Assembly (NCBI RefSeq): GCF_016625195.1
Contig: NZ_JACVUP010000020.1
Location: forward strand, 39,887 to 103,886
Source: Erwinia sp. S63
Lineage (GTDB): Bacteria; Pseudomonadota; Gammaproteobacteria; Enterobacterales; Enterobacteriaceae
Direction: 5' to 3'
Length of the DNA: 64,000 nt
The position numbers and the translations under genes were made by a program. Positions 25,145 through 33,819 of the stretch are shown piece by piece; the stretch's first letter is position 1; every line of letters starts with the position of its first letter. The notes under the pieces were generated by a model. That model ran no database searches. It was not told the DNA's origin and saw nothing but the letters and a program-made list of their open reading frames with translations.

Positions 25145-26737
25145 TTAGCGGGTAATGCTGCTCACCAATGCATCCTGGCCGGCAATCATCACGCAGTTAC
25201 GCCCGGCATTTTTTGCCTGATAGAGTGCGGCATCCGCTTGTTTCAGGCTCAAATCTTGCGGCCCGTTATCTGCCTCCCAATGCGCGATACCTACCGACAG
25301 CGTGATATGGCCGACATGGTCAATCCAGCTCTCGGCAATGCTGGTGCGCACGCGCTCGGCAATCACCCGCGCTTCTTCCGTCGAGGTGGCTGGCAGCAGC
25401 ATCAGAAACTCCTCGCCGCCGTTACGGCATACCACGTCGGTCTGGCGCGCGCTGTTGCGCAGGGTCCGTGCTACCTGTTTGATCACTTCATCGCCGACAT
25501 CATGGCCGAAATTGTCATTGACCCGTTTGAAGTGATCGATATCCAGCGCCAGCACCGCGAAGGGCTGACGCATGGTTTCGAAGTAATCCAGTACCGCACT
25601 CAGGCCACGGCGGTTGAGCAGACTGGTCATCGGATCGGTTTGCACTTCCGACTTCAGCCGACCAATTTTGTCCTGCACCAAACCAATCCCCGTCAGCAAG
25701 GCGCGTTTCACCTGCGCCGCTTCGAAGTACCAGGCACGAATACCGCCAATTTCACCGGAAACGCCCTGGGTATCCATCTGGCTGGCTTTACGCGCCAGTT
25801 GCCACAGCGGCAAGGCAATCAGACGGGCGAAGATCACCGCCATGAGTAAGGTCAGCAACGCAAACGGCACCGAGTTTTTCAGCACTTTCAGCAGCAAACC
25901 CGAGAGCGGTTGCAGGGTGACGTCAGTCGGTTTGAGCGCCACCACCATCCAGCCGGTGGTTGGCACAATGGCGTAACCCGCCAGCTTCGGCGTGTCTTCT
26001 TCCGTGACCTGCACCTCGCCATTGGTGCTCTCGTTGCGTTGACGCTCGCTGACGATCTCTGGTGCGGTTTTGCCAATCAGCTGGCTATTCTGGTGATACA
26101 GCACCTGATTGTTGCGATCCAATACATACACGCGCGTGCCATCCCGGTAGAACTGCTCACCGAGTAAGGCATTGAGGATACTTTTCTTCTTCAGATAGAT
26201 AGTGCCGCCCACATAGCCGAGGTAGCGTCCTTCGTTGCTCCAGATCGGCCAGGAGACAAACACAATCAGATTGTTGGCAGCAGAGATGGTGGGTTTGCTC
26301 ACCATCGGTTGGCGCTGTGCCAGCGCTTCCCGCGAAGCCTGGCTGGTGAGTTGCATGCCTTTAAGCATCAGTGACTCAGGCGAAATCGCTTTCACTATCC
26401 CGTTAGTGTCGACCACCGCAACGGAGTTGAAGCTATTGGTTTGCTCACGCAGACGATTCACTTCCTGCTGCGCCAGTTCCGGATTATCAAAATCCTTGCC
26501 CAACTGCGTCGCGCTGTAGTGCAGCTGCGACTGTGCCAGCTGGAAAAAGACTTCCGTGGTGGCAGCCAGTTTGGTGGCATAAGCGCGATTGGCTTCGAGC
26601 GTGCTCTCGATCAGCACCATACGCTGCACACGCCAGGTGGCGTACAAGGTGTTGGCGAGCGTAATGACGATACTGGTGATCGCCAGCAACGCAATCAGCG
26701 TACGCAGGTCAGTTTTTGGCCGGATGCGCATCAGCAT
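25145..26737 (-). CDS. membrane-bound diguanylate cyclase (dCache-GGDEF)
   Basis: A 530-residue protein: membrane segment about 14-36, periplasmic ligand-sensing dCache-like domain to about 285, second membrane segment about 290-315, then a GGDEF domain. The active site is GGEEF at residues 440-444. An RxxD inhibitory site (RQTD, 431-434) lies five residues before it, so product feedback is expected. The metal-binding Asp is in ALDIDHFKRVNDNFGH. It should make cyclic di-GMP in response to an extracellular signal. No EAL domain is present. The gene is alone, inserted between perM and the ABC operon relative to E. coli. The assignment to a named Dgc is not possible by eye. Confidence 0.92.
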   Translation of the reverse strand: MLMRIRPKTDLRTLIALLAITSIVITLANTLYATWRVQRMVLIESTLEANRAYATKLAATTEVFFQLAQSQLHYSATQLGKDFDNPELAQQEVNRLREQTNSFNSVAVVDTNGIVKAISPESLMLKGMQLTSQASREALAQRQPMVSKPTISAANNLIVFVSWPIWSNEGRYLGYVGGTIYLKKKSILNALLGEQFYRDGTRVYVLDRNNQVLYHQNSQLIGKTAPEIVSERQRNESTNGEVQVTEEDTPKLAGYAIVPTTGWMVVALKPTDVTLQPLSGLLLKVLKNSVPFALLTLLMAVIFARLIALPLWQLARKASQMDTQGVSGEIGGIRAWYFEAAQVKRALLTGIGLVQDKIGRLKSEVQTDPMTSLLNRRGLSAVLDYFETMRQPFAVLALDIDHFKRVNDNFGHDVGDEVIKQVARTLRNSARQTDVVCRNGGEEFLMLLPATSTEEARVIAERVRTSIAESWIDHVGHITLSVGIAHWEADNGPQDLSLKQADAALYQAKNAGRNCVMIAGQDALVSSITR

Positions 26738-26902
26738 GACGCAACCGCCCTGGTGAATAAATTCATAATTCGCGTGCCTGACAATATAGTTATAGTTGGA
26801 CTAGCTACCCCTGGTGAGGTAACCGCCAATTGTACACCTGCAAACCAGATTGAGCACGAACCATCCTGTCAGGCACGCGTAATTATTCAGCAAACGTTGG
26901 CG

Positions 26903-27733
26903 CTAATCGATCAGACCATTCGCATCATAAAACGGCCACGGGCCCGGATAATCGCCGATAGCGCACTGGTGTGTCGTCATACCTTGCTGTGGATGCCAGC
27001 GATGCAGCAGGAAACCCGGCGGTTCCAGCACAAAATTTGCCGGACCATTTTCAGATAAATCAAAGGCGACCTGATGCGAGACGCCCGGCGCCACGCAGGC
27101 CAGCGTTCCGGCAAAGCGCGCCTGTACCGAACGGTGCAAATGACCGCTCAGCACGCGTTCCACCTGCGGATGCTGGCGGATAATCGCCGCCAGCGCGTCG
27201 GGATTACGCAGCGGTTGCTTATCCATATGACCGATACCGGAAACCAACGGTGGATGGTGCAACATCACCAGGGTAGGCAATTGCGGTTCGCGCACCAACT
27301 GCTCTTCCAGCCAGGCCAGCTGCGCTTGGTCCACGTAGCCCCACGGCTGCTGCGGCACGCTGGAATCCAGTGCCAGCAGCTGCACCCCTTTCACCCGTGC
27401 CTGCCAGTTGAGGGTTTCACCACGTTGCAGATAGTGGTGATCCGGAAACGCCGCGCGTAACTGCTGGCGATCGTCGTGATTGCCCGCCATCAGCATGTAA
27501 GGCAGCTGCAAACGTCGCAGCGCCGTTCGCAGCGTTTGATACTCTTCTGCGTTGCCGAAATCCACCAGATCGCCGGTGATCACCACCATGTCCGGGCGCG
27601 GCGTCAAACGATTCAATGTTTCGATAACCCGCAGCAGCGCCGCCTGGGTGTCCACTTTTTTATACGACAGGCGACCGTTCGCCTTGATGTGTAAATCACT
27701 TATTTGCGCAATCAGCGTCAATGCTTCAGACAC
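26903..27733 (-). CDS. GpdQ-like class III metallophosphodiesterase
   Basis: A 276-residue calcineurin-like hydrolase. The binuclear metal site shows Asp13-x-His15, Asp55 (VITGDLVD), Asn85-His86 (GNHDD), a His in LHHPPL (159-160) and GHLH (197-200). The order and the features MDKQPL and the C-terminal YPGPWPFYD resemble glycerophosphodiesterase GpdQ of Klebsiella (Enterobacter) aerogenes more than the cAMP phosphodiesterase CpdA. It probably hydrolyses phosphodiesters in the cytoplasm. It is the last gene of the LacI-ABC operon, 11 bp after the ATPase, so its substrate is likely what the importer brings in. Confidence 0.82.
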   Translation of the reverse strand: MSEALTLIAQISDLHIKANGRLSYKKVDTQAALLRVIETLNRLTPRPDMVVITGDLVDFGNAEEYQTLRTALRRLQLPYMLMAGNHDDRQQLRAAFPDHHYLQRGETLNWQARVKGVQLLALDSSVPQQPWGYVDQAQLAWLEEQLVREPQLPTLVMLHHPPLVSGIGHMDKQPLRNPDALAAIIRQHPQVERVLSGHLHRSVQARFAGTLACVAPGVSHQVAFDLSENGPANFVLEPPGFLLHRWHPQQGMTTHQCAIGDYPGPWPFYDANGLID

Positions 27734-27744
27734 GAATTTCTTCC

Positions 27745-28734
27745 TCAGGATGCTGAAAATTGGAGTGCGGCGTCCTGCGCCAGCGTCCAGCTCACCGGTT
27801 GTCCGGCATGCCAGGCTTCACGCGCATGGCGGTCGACCTGAATCGGCATGGCCAGACCGATATCGATCATCAGCCGCTGCGATGCGCCTAAAAAGGTGCT
27901 GGCAAGGATAAAGCCCTGACGCGCATAGCGATTGTCGCTGGCGAGCAGTACATCTTCCGGGCGGCAGAAGCGCTGTGCATTGCCACGCGCATCGACATCC
28001 ACGCAGTTAATCGCACCGACGAAATCAGCGACAAACTTTGAAGCGGGATGCTGATAGATGTTTTGTGGCGTATCGATCTGCACCAGACGCCCCTGCTCCA
28101 TCACTGCAATGCGATCGCCGAGCGCCATCGCCTCTTGCTGATCGTGGGTGACGTACACGGCAGTGATCGCCAGCTTCTTCAGCAACGTGCCGATTTCCAG
28201 GCGTAAGCGGTCACGCAAGCGCGCATCCAGCGCTGCCAGCGGCTCATCAAACAGCAGCACTTTGGGGCGAGCCGCCAGCGCGCGCGCCAGTGCCACACGC
28301 TGTTTCTGTCCACCGGATAGCTTATCAATGCTGCGTTGTGACAAAGCGCTGAGATCCACCAGTTCCAGCATCTCCTGCACGCGCGCTTCTCGTTCTGCGC
28401 GCGCCACCCCCTGTACTTTCAAGCCGTAGGCCACGTTCTCTGCGACGTTAAGGTTGGGGAACAGCGCGTAGTTCTGGAACACCATGCCAACGTTGCGTTT
28501 TTCAATTGGCAATGCGGTGACGTTGCGATCGTCGAACCACACTTCTCCCCCTTCATCACAACGCTCAAGTCCGCTGATAATGCGCAAGGTGGTGGTTTTG
28601 CCACAGCCAGAAGGCCCGAGCAGCACCAGTGTTTCCCCGGGAATCACGGTTAAATCGAGCGGATGCAATGCCAGTTGATGATTGAAGTGACGCGAACAAC
28701 CGCGCAGCGTCACGGTAACGGCCGCAGGATTCAT
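27745..28734 (-). CDS. ABC importer ATPase (AfuC/PotA-like)
   Basis: A 329-residue ATPase with Walker A GPSGCGKTTT, signature LSGGQKQR, Walker B VLLFDEP, switch His in VTHDQQEA and a C-terminal TOBE-type regulatory domain. It energises the two permeases encoded just upstream. I used the ATG at 28734, with GGAGG four bases upstream and a four-base overlap (ATGA) with the permease stop; the longer frame is spurious. It resembles ATPases of spermidine, ferric-ion, phosphonate and sugar-phosphate importers, so the substrate cannot be read from this subunit. Confidence 0.9.
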   Translation of the reverse strand: MNPAAVTVTLRGCSRHFNHQLALHPLDLTVIPGETLVLLGPSGCGKTTTLRIISGLERCDEGGEVWFDDRNVTALPIEKRNVGMVFQNYALFPNLNVAENVAYGLKVQGVARAEREARVQEMLELVDLSALSQRSIDKLSGGQKQRVALARALAARPKVLLFDEPLAALDARLRDRLRLEIGTLLKKLAITAVYVTHDQQEAMALGDRIAVMEQGRLVQIDTPQNIYQHPASKFVADFVGAINCVDVDARGNAQRFCRPEDVLLASDNRYARQGFILASTFLGASQRLMIDIGLAMPIQVDRHAREAWHAGQPVSWTLAQDAALQFSAS

Positions 28735-29543
28735 GCCGCCTCCTTGTTTTGGCGCGAGACCGCGCGGTTGAGCCAGTGATTCACCGCATTCAGCATCAGC
28801 AGCAGCGGCAGAATCATCAAAATGAAAATCAGCGTGTAGGCAGAACCCACTTCCAGTCGCATTGAGGCGTAGCTGTCTGCAAGGCCCACCGGCAGGGTTT
28901 TGGTCAGTGGCGTATGCAACATCCAGGTGATGTTGAACTCGCCTACTGACAGGGTGATCACCATAAAGGCACCCGCCAGAATGCCGTTGCGGCAGTTGGG
29001 AACGACCACGGTAAAGAAGCGCTGCCACAAGCTGGCACCGAGACTGGCGGAAGCCTCTTCAAGGCGCGGCATATCCACCGCCTGCATCACCGCCAGCACC
29101 GGCCGCATCATAAACGGCAGCGTAAACAGCACGTGACCAATCAAAATAAACACCCAGCTGTCGCGCAGGGCGGAAAACTGCCCGTAGAGCAGAATGATAC
29201 CGAGTGCGGTAGCTAAACCGGGTAGCGCCACCGGCAACATCAGACACTCTTCAATGCGCGCCGCCCAGCGTCCGGGCGCTTTCAACAAGCCCCACGCGGC
29301 AGGTACGCCAATCACTAACGTGACCAGCAAGCAGAACAGTGCAATCAGCAGCGACAGCCAAAACGTGTCGGCATACATCTCCCACACCTGTTCAACCCAC
29401 TTCAGCGTCAAACCGCTGCGCAGACCGATAAAGTAGTTGTTGGTGACGCCCGCCAGCATCGACAGCACCACCGGCACAATCATAAACAGCGCGGTGAGCG
29501 TGGTGACCAACAGCTGCAGGCTAAACAATCCGCGACGATTCAT
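28731..29543 (-). CDS. ABC importer permease, second subunit
   Basis: A 270-residue inner-membrane permease with six hydrophobic segments and an EAA coupling loop EEASASLGASLWQRFFTVVVPNCRNGI that docks on the ATPase. The gene overlaps those on both sides by four bases (ATGA), so the three transporter genes are translationally coupled. It is of the ModB/PotC/AfuB class. Confidence 0.88.
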   Translation of the reverse strand: MNRRGLFSLQLLVTTLTALFMIVPVVLSMLAGVTNNYFIGLRSGLTLKWVEQVWEMYADTFWLSLLIALFCLLVTLVIGVPAAWGLLKAPGRWAARIEECLMLPVALPGLATALGIILLYGQFSALRDSWVFILIGHVLFTLPFMMRPVLAVMQAVDMPRLEEASASLGASLWQRFFTVVVPNCRNGILAGAFMVITLSVGEFNITWMLHTPLTKTLPVGLADSYASMRLEVGSAYTLIFILMILPLLLMLNAVNHWLNRAVSRQNKEAA

Positions 29544-30397
29544 GCTGCCCCCTTGTGTGCCAGACGGCGTGCTAACATCAGCGCCAGCCAGGCAACCGCG
29601 CCCATCACCACCGACAGCGCTGCCGCCGTGGCAAAGTTGGCGTAGTTAGTGAATTCGCCATAAATGGTCAGTGGCAGCACCGCCAGATTAGTGCCGAGCG
29701 TAAAAGCGGTGCCAAACGCGCCCATGCTGGTGGCGAAACAGAGTGCGCCAGTAGAGAGCAATGCCGGCTGCAGGCCGGGCACGATCACGTCCCAGGTAAT
29801 GCGCCACTGACTGGCGCCGAGTGAACGTGCCGCTTCTTCCAGCGAGCGATCAAGCTTTTCACTGGCCGCGACGAGCGTAACGATGACGCGCGGCAGAGAG
29901 AAATAGAGATAGCCGATAAACAATCCGGTGAGTGAATAGGCCAGCGTCCAGCGCTCGTGCACCAGACTCATGCTGATTTGCGCCAGCAAGCCCTGACGGC
30001 CAGCGAGCATCACCACCAGAAAACCCACTACCACGCCGGGAAAGGCCAGCGGGAAGGTTAATAAGGCTAATAACGTGCCGCGCCCAGCAAAACGCTGACG
30101 CGCCAGAAAACAGCCGACGATGGCAGCAATCACCAGCGTAACCAATGTCACCGCCAGCGACAGTAATACGGTATTCAGCAAACTCAGCAGGTAATTCGGC
30201 TGAGTGATTACCGTCCAGTAGCCACTGTGCTGAGTGGTGCGATCGTTCTGCATACCGATTTGCAGCAGGCGCGCAAACGGCAGCAGCCAAAACGCACTGA
30301 AGAACAGCAGCGCGGGCAGCGTCAGCCATAACCATTTGCTGCCCGGCAAGCTGCGAGCCTGGCGGCGTGAAGCCGCCAGGGTGTCGGAAATCGACAT
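29540..30397 (-). CDS. ABC importer permease, first subunit
   Basis: A 285-residue permease with about six membrane segments after a basic N-terminus and the EAA loop EEAARSLGASQWRITWDVIVPGLQPAL. It follows the binding-protein gene by two bases and overlaps the second permease. It is of the PotB/AfuB class. Specificity is unknown. Confidence 0.88.
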   Translation of the reverse strand: MSISDTLAASRRQARSLPGSKWLWLTLPALLFFSAFWLLPFARLLQIGMQNDRTTQHSGYWTVITQPNYLLSLLNTVLLSLAVTLVTLVIAAIVGCFLARQRFAGRGTLLALLTFPLAFPGVVVGFLVVMLAGRQGLLAQISMSLVHERWTLAYSLTGLFIGYLYFSLPRVIVTLVAASEKLDRSLEEAARSLGASQWRITWDVIVPGLQPALLSTGALCFATSMGAFGTAFTLGTNLAVLPLTIYGEFTNYANFATAAALSVVMGAVAWLALMLARRLAHKGAA

Positions 30398-30399
30398 GA

Positions 30400-31422
30400 T
30401 TAGTGAATCTCGCTCAGGTACTTAGCAGAGAAGGCTTTCTGCGCATCGGCCATCTGCTGATAGTCGACAGTTTGGGCGCGTGCATAATCGCTATCCGGCA
30501 GGAAGAATTTCTTCGCTTCGGGTGACATTGCTGAAGTACGCACCGGGCGCAGGAAGGCATTGGCCCAAATCGCCTGACCTTTGTCCGACAGCACATAGTC
30601 GATCACTTTCTTGCCGTTAGCTTCGTGAGGCGCGTTCTTCACCAGGCTGATGACGTAAGGAACCGTCACCGTGCCCTCTTTCGGGATCACAAACGCGACG
30701 TTGGCGTGATCTTTATATTTGGCGCGATAGGCGTTGAAGTCGTAGTCGAGCAGAATCGGGATTTCGCCGGAAATCAGACGCGCATAGGCAGTCTGCTTCG
30801 GTACGATTGGCTGGTTGGCCTGCAGTTTCTTGAACCAGTTCAGCGCTGGTGTGAAGTCCTGCATGTTGCCGCCTTTCGCCTGGTTAACGGCCACAGCAGC
30901 CACATAACCGACAAAGGCACTGGCCGGATCAAGGTAGCCCACCATCCCTTTATATTCCGGCTTCAGCAGATCGTCCCAGGATTGCGGCACTGGCGCGCCA
31001 CCGAGTGCATCCACGTTGACCATAAAGCCCATGGTGCCGGAGTGCAGCGCAACCCATTTGCCATTTGGATCTTTCATTCCGGCAGGGATGTCGTCCCAGT
31101 GTTGCGGTTTATAACCGGTGATGACGCCCGCGCTGTCGGCCTGGATGCCGAAACTGACGCCGTAATACACCACATCTGCCACCGGATTGCCTTTCTCCGC
31201 CACCATTTGCGCCAGCGCCTGGCCGGAGTTTTTGTTGTCTTGTGGCACGGTGATGCCGGTGTCTTTGGCAATGGCTTTGAGCTGTGTACCCCAGTCAGCC
31301 CACTCGGGCGGACAGTTGTAGCAGATCGCGGTGTCTGCGGCCTGAGTAAAAGTACTGAACAGCGAACCGGCGGTCAGCGCGATCGCTCCTGCAAGAATTT
31401 TCATTTTTTTATGGAATTTCAT
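30400..31422 (-). CDS. periplasmic substrate-binding protein of the ABC importer
   Basis: A 340-residue secreted protein. The signal peptide runs to about residue 28 (AGAIALTAGSLFSTFTQA). The mature protein begins ADTAICYNCPPEWADWG, with two cysteines that could pair. It belongs to the type 2 binding-protein superfamily with ferric-ion, polyamine, 2-aminoethylphosphonate and sugar-phosphate binders; no ligand residues can be named by eye. The lacI gene ends five bases before its ATG. The upstream ribosome site is weak; an ATG at 31404 is also possible. Confidence 0.87.
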   Translation of the reverse strand: MKFHKKMKILAGAIALTAGSLFSTFTQAADTAICYNCPPEWADWGTQLKAIAKDTGITVPQDNKNSGQALAQMVAEKGNPVADVVYYGVSFGIQADSAGVITGYKPQHWDDIPAGMKDPNGKWVALHSGTMGFMVNVDALGGAPVPQSWDDLLKPEYKGMVGYLDPASAFVGYVAAVAVNQAKGGNMQDFTPALNWFKKLQANQPIVPKQTAYARLISGEIPILLDYDFNAYRAKYKDHANVAFVIPKEGTVTVPYVISLVKNAPHEANGKKVIDYVLSDKGQAIWANAFLRPVRTSAMSPEAKKFFLPDSDYARAQTVDYQQMADAQKAFSAKYLSEIH

Positions 31423-31427
31423 GGTGG

Positions 31428-32444
31428 TTATGGTTCCCTGGTGGTGGCAGTCAAAACGGTGGCGGGTGCGGCGATGCTTTCACCGCTCCGCAACCGATGG
31501 GCCAGCACGCGAGTGCCGCGGCTGGCTTGTTGTAACAACATATCTATGGCACAGGCACCGAGCATGTCGGCTGGCTGAGTGACGCTTGCCAGTGACGGCG
31601 CAATCTGCTCGCCAATATCGATGCCATCAAAGCCCATCACCGAAAGCTGCTGCGGGATGCGTACACCGGCACGCGCCGCGGCACCAATCAGGCTGATGGC
31701 GAGCAAATCATTAGTACAAATCACCGCTGTCAGCGGTGCTGCGCCCTGCAACTGCGGTTGCAGCAGCGCGAAATCAGAATGGGTATGGCTGGTCATTTCA
31801 ATCACCGGCAGCGCATTCAGCCCTGCGGCCTGCATCGCATCGCAATAGCCCTGATAGCGCAGGCGTGCACGATCCGATTGCAGCATCGGCCCGGCGACCA
31901 TGCCGATATGACGATGGCCCAGACTCAGCAAATGTTCGGTGGCTTCCCGCATCGCCTGCTGGTTATCCACGCAAATCGCTGGCCAGTGACTCTGCTGAGG
32001 CACGTTGTGTGCCAGAACAAACGGCATGCTGGCTTCATGCAGCGTGGTCAGCACTGCGCTGTTATCCGCATCGGCCACAGTCAGCACCAGGCCCGCCACG
32101 CGCTGGCGCAGCATGTGTTCGACAATCGCCGCTTCACGTTCTGGCTGATAATCACTGGTCGCCACCAGCAAACCGTATCCGGCGGCGCGCGCCTGACGCT
32201 CCATCGCCTGCAACTGGCGAGAAAAAATCGGGTTGAGCAGCGAAGGCAACAGCACTCCGAGCGTGGTAGAGCTTTGCGTACGTAGCTGACGTGCAATGTG
32301 ATTGGGGCGAAATCCGAGTTGCTCTGATGCCGCCAACACCTTTTCCAGCGTGTCAGGCCGCAACAGATGGGGATCAGAAAATGCGCGCGCGGCGGTAGCG
32401 CGTGATACGCCAGCCAGCTTTGCCACACTGATTAAATCGGACAT
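31428..32444 (-). CDS. LacI/GalR-family regulator of the ABC-phosphodiesterase operon
   Basis: A 338-residue regulator. The N-terminal helix-turn-helix ISVAKLAGVSRATAARAFSDPHLLRPDTLEKVLAASEQLGFRPN is typical of LacI; the hinge and a periplasmic-binding-protein-like effector domain follow. I chose the ATG at 32444 with GAGG upstream; the longer frame has 12 extra codons. It is the first gene of the operon. A perfect 20-bp palindrome lies 19 bp upstream, so it probably represses itself and the transporter. The inducer is unknown. Confidence 0.92.
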   Translation of the reverse strand: MSDLISVAKLAGVSRATAARAFSDPHLLRPDTLEKVLAASEQLGFRPNHIARQLRTQSSTTLGVLLPSLLNPIFSRQLQAMERQARAAGYGLLVATSDYQPEREAAIVEHMLRQRVAGLVLTVADADNSAVLTTLHEASMPFVLAHNVPQQSHWPAICVDNQQAMREATEHLLSLGHRHIGMVAGPMLQSDRARLRYQGYCDAMQAAGLNALPVIEMTSHTHSDFALLQPQLQGAAPLTAVICTNDLLAISLIGAAARAGVRIPQQLSVMGFDGIDIGEQIAPSLASVTQPADMLGACAIDMLLQQASRGTRVLAHRLRSGESIAAPATVLTATTREP

Positions 32445-32462
32445 GTTCGCCTCGTGATTGAG

Positions 32463-32482
32463 CAATGAGATCGATCTCATTG
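32463..32482. promoter_or_regulatory. perfect 20-bp palindrome, probable LacI-family operator
   Basis: CAATGAGATCGATCTCATTG is a perfect even dyad with a central CG, as expected for a LacI/GalR operator. It lies immediately upstream of the lacI-type gene and of the whole operon. Confidence 0.75.
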
Positions 32483-32532
32483 GCGCTTAAAGTAGCGGCG
32501 AACTGTGACAGCAACATCGCGGGGAGATGACG

Positions 32533-32562
32533 AAAAAATGACAGCAGCGCGAACTGCTGTCA
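32533..32562 (-). terminator. rho-independent terminator of the DsrE-like pair
   Basis: Read leftward, TGACAGCAG-N6-CTGCTGTCA is a 9-bp stem followed by six T residues. It lies nine bases after the stop at 32571. Confidence 0.92.
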
Positions 32563-32570
32563 GGCAGGAA

Positions 32571-33179
32571 TTACAACATCAGGAACGCGTAACCTTCGTT
32601 TTGCAGCGAGGCAACCGTGGTGCCACTGGAGAGCGTATGCGTGACGCGCGTATCTATCCAGTCACGCTGTAGCTGATGGAACGCCACCGACTGATCGCAA
32701 ATCGTCACCTTTACACCCGCCTGCTTTAACTCATCAATCAACTTCAGGTTCGGGTTATCGCTGCCGTAAGCTTTGCGGAATTGTTCATTATTCAGCGCAG
32801 CGGGCACTGCGTCGCTGTTGATCGATACCACAAAATTCAGCTGATTCAGCGGTACGCCGGCAGCGTAATAGAGGTTAGTGACACGCGCCACGCGTTCCAG
32901 TCCGAGGTTAGGTTGACGAACATCCCCTTCCGTGCGGTTGATCTGAAAAACGATCTTATTGCTCAGGCCTGGCGTATTCGCGGGGTTGTAATCCGGCGTA
33001 TTCACAAAATGGATTTTGCCGTAGCCCGCGATGGCTGGCGTGCTCCAGAAGTCCGCTGGCTCGCTTTTGTTGTCAGCAAACTTGCTGCTGACCTTATCCA
33101 CCAGCTCTGGAAGCTGTAATACATTACCGCCCACAAAACCTGCCAGTGCGGCAATAACAATATAGGACGCTGGACGCAT
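32571..33179 (-). CDS. membrane-anchored DsrE-like protein, paralogue 2
   Basis: A 202-residue protein with an uncleaved-looking N-terminal hydrophobic segment (about 5-20) and a DsrE/DsrF-type domain (NLGLERVARVTNLYYAAGVP...LNFVVSINSDAVPAAL...LKQAGVKVTICDQSVAFH). The cysteine in TICDQS is at the position where DsrE-like proteins carry their sulfur-handling Cys. It is clearly a duplicate of the gene at 33214-33819, with alignable segments throughout. The two are separated by 34 bp and share a terminator. Function is unknown; sulfur transfer at the periplasmic face is only an inference. Confidence 0.85.
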   Translation of the reverse strand: MRPASYIVIAALAGFVGGNVLQLPELVDKVSSKFADNKSEPADFWSTPAIAGYGKIHFVNTPDYNPANTPGLSNKIVFQINRTEGDVRQPNLGLERVARVTNLYYAAGVPLNQLNFVVSINSDAVPAALNNEQFRKAYGSDNPNLKLIDELKQAGVKVTICDQSVAFHQLQRDWIDTRVTHTLSSGTTVASLQNEGYAFLML

Positions 33180-33213
33180 TTCACTTCTCCTCGATAGAAG
33201 ACCCTAAGCCCAA

Positions 33214-33819
33214 TTACATTTGCAGGAAGGCATAACCCTGATTTTCCAGCGTCGACACCGTGGTCGGACTGGATAACGCATGAATAACCGATTGATCGAT
33301 CCACTCTTTCGGGAAGTGATGGAACGCCACTGACTGATCGCAAACCGACACTTTGACGCCTAATTTGTTGAGTTCGCTGATTAGCGCCAGATTGGGATTG
33401 TCAGCTTTATAGAATTGCTGGAAATGCGCGTTATCCAGCATGGCGGGCGTGGCATCGCCGGTCACGGAGACCACAAAGTGCAGCTGATCGGCAGGTACAC
33501 CTGATGCGATGTAGAGGTTAACTACGCGGGCGACGCGCTCCAGCCCAAGGTTTGGGCGCTTCATGTCCCCTTCGCTTTTGGTGATTTGGAACACCACTTT
33601 GTTGATTAATCCCACTACCGGTTTAAAAGCGGCATCAGACTCGTAATGGATTTTGCCGTAGCCATCGACAGCAGGCGTACTCCAGAAACCGTCCGGATCG
33701 GTCGGTTCGGCAGAAAAGTGGCTCACCACTCGCTGATAAATATCATCACTTTTGCTGACGGTGGCGCCAACAAACCCACCCACAATCGCAATCAGGGCGT
33801 AAGAAACAACAGAACGCAT
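33214..33819 (-). CDS. membrane-anchored DsrE-like protein, paralogue 1
   Basis: A 201-residue paralogue with hydrophobic N-terminus (YALIAIVGGFVGATV, about 7-21), a shared FWSTPA-GYGKIHY block and the DsrE-like core ending VKVSVCDQSVAFHHFPKEWID. The single core cysteine is again in CDQS. It is first in the two-gene unit; a TTGCCC-N16-TAGATA promoter is possible about 60 bp upstream. No dsrF or dsrH partner is nearby. Confidence 0.85.
   Translation of the reverse strand: MRSVVSYALIAIVGGFVGATVSKSDDIYQRVVSHFSAEPTDPDGFWSTPAVDGYGKIHYESDAAFKPVVGLINKVVFQITKSEGDMKRPNLGLERVARVVNLYIASGVPADQLHFVVSVTGDATPAMLDNAHFQQFYKADNPNLALISELNKLGVKVSVCDQSVAFHHFPKEWIDQSVIHALSSPTTVSTLENQGYAFLQM

Noticed and set aside
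26903..27733. CpdA (cAMP phosphodiesterase) as the name for the metallophosphoesterase
   Set aside because: The sequence and C-terminal features resemble GpdQ more, and the operon context is transport, not the usual parE-yqiA-cpdA cluster.
30625..31578. 317-codon open frame opposite the binding-protein gene
   Set aside because: An antisense shadow; the minus-strand protein has a signal peptide and operon context.
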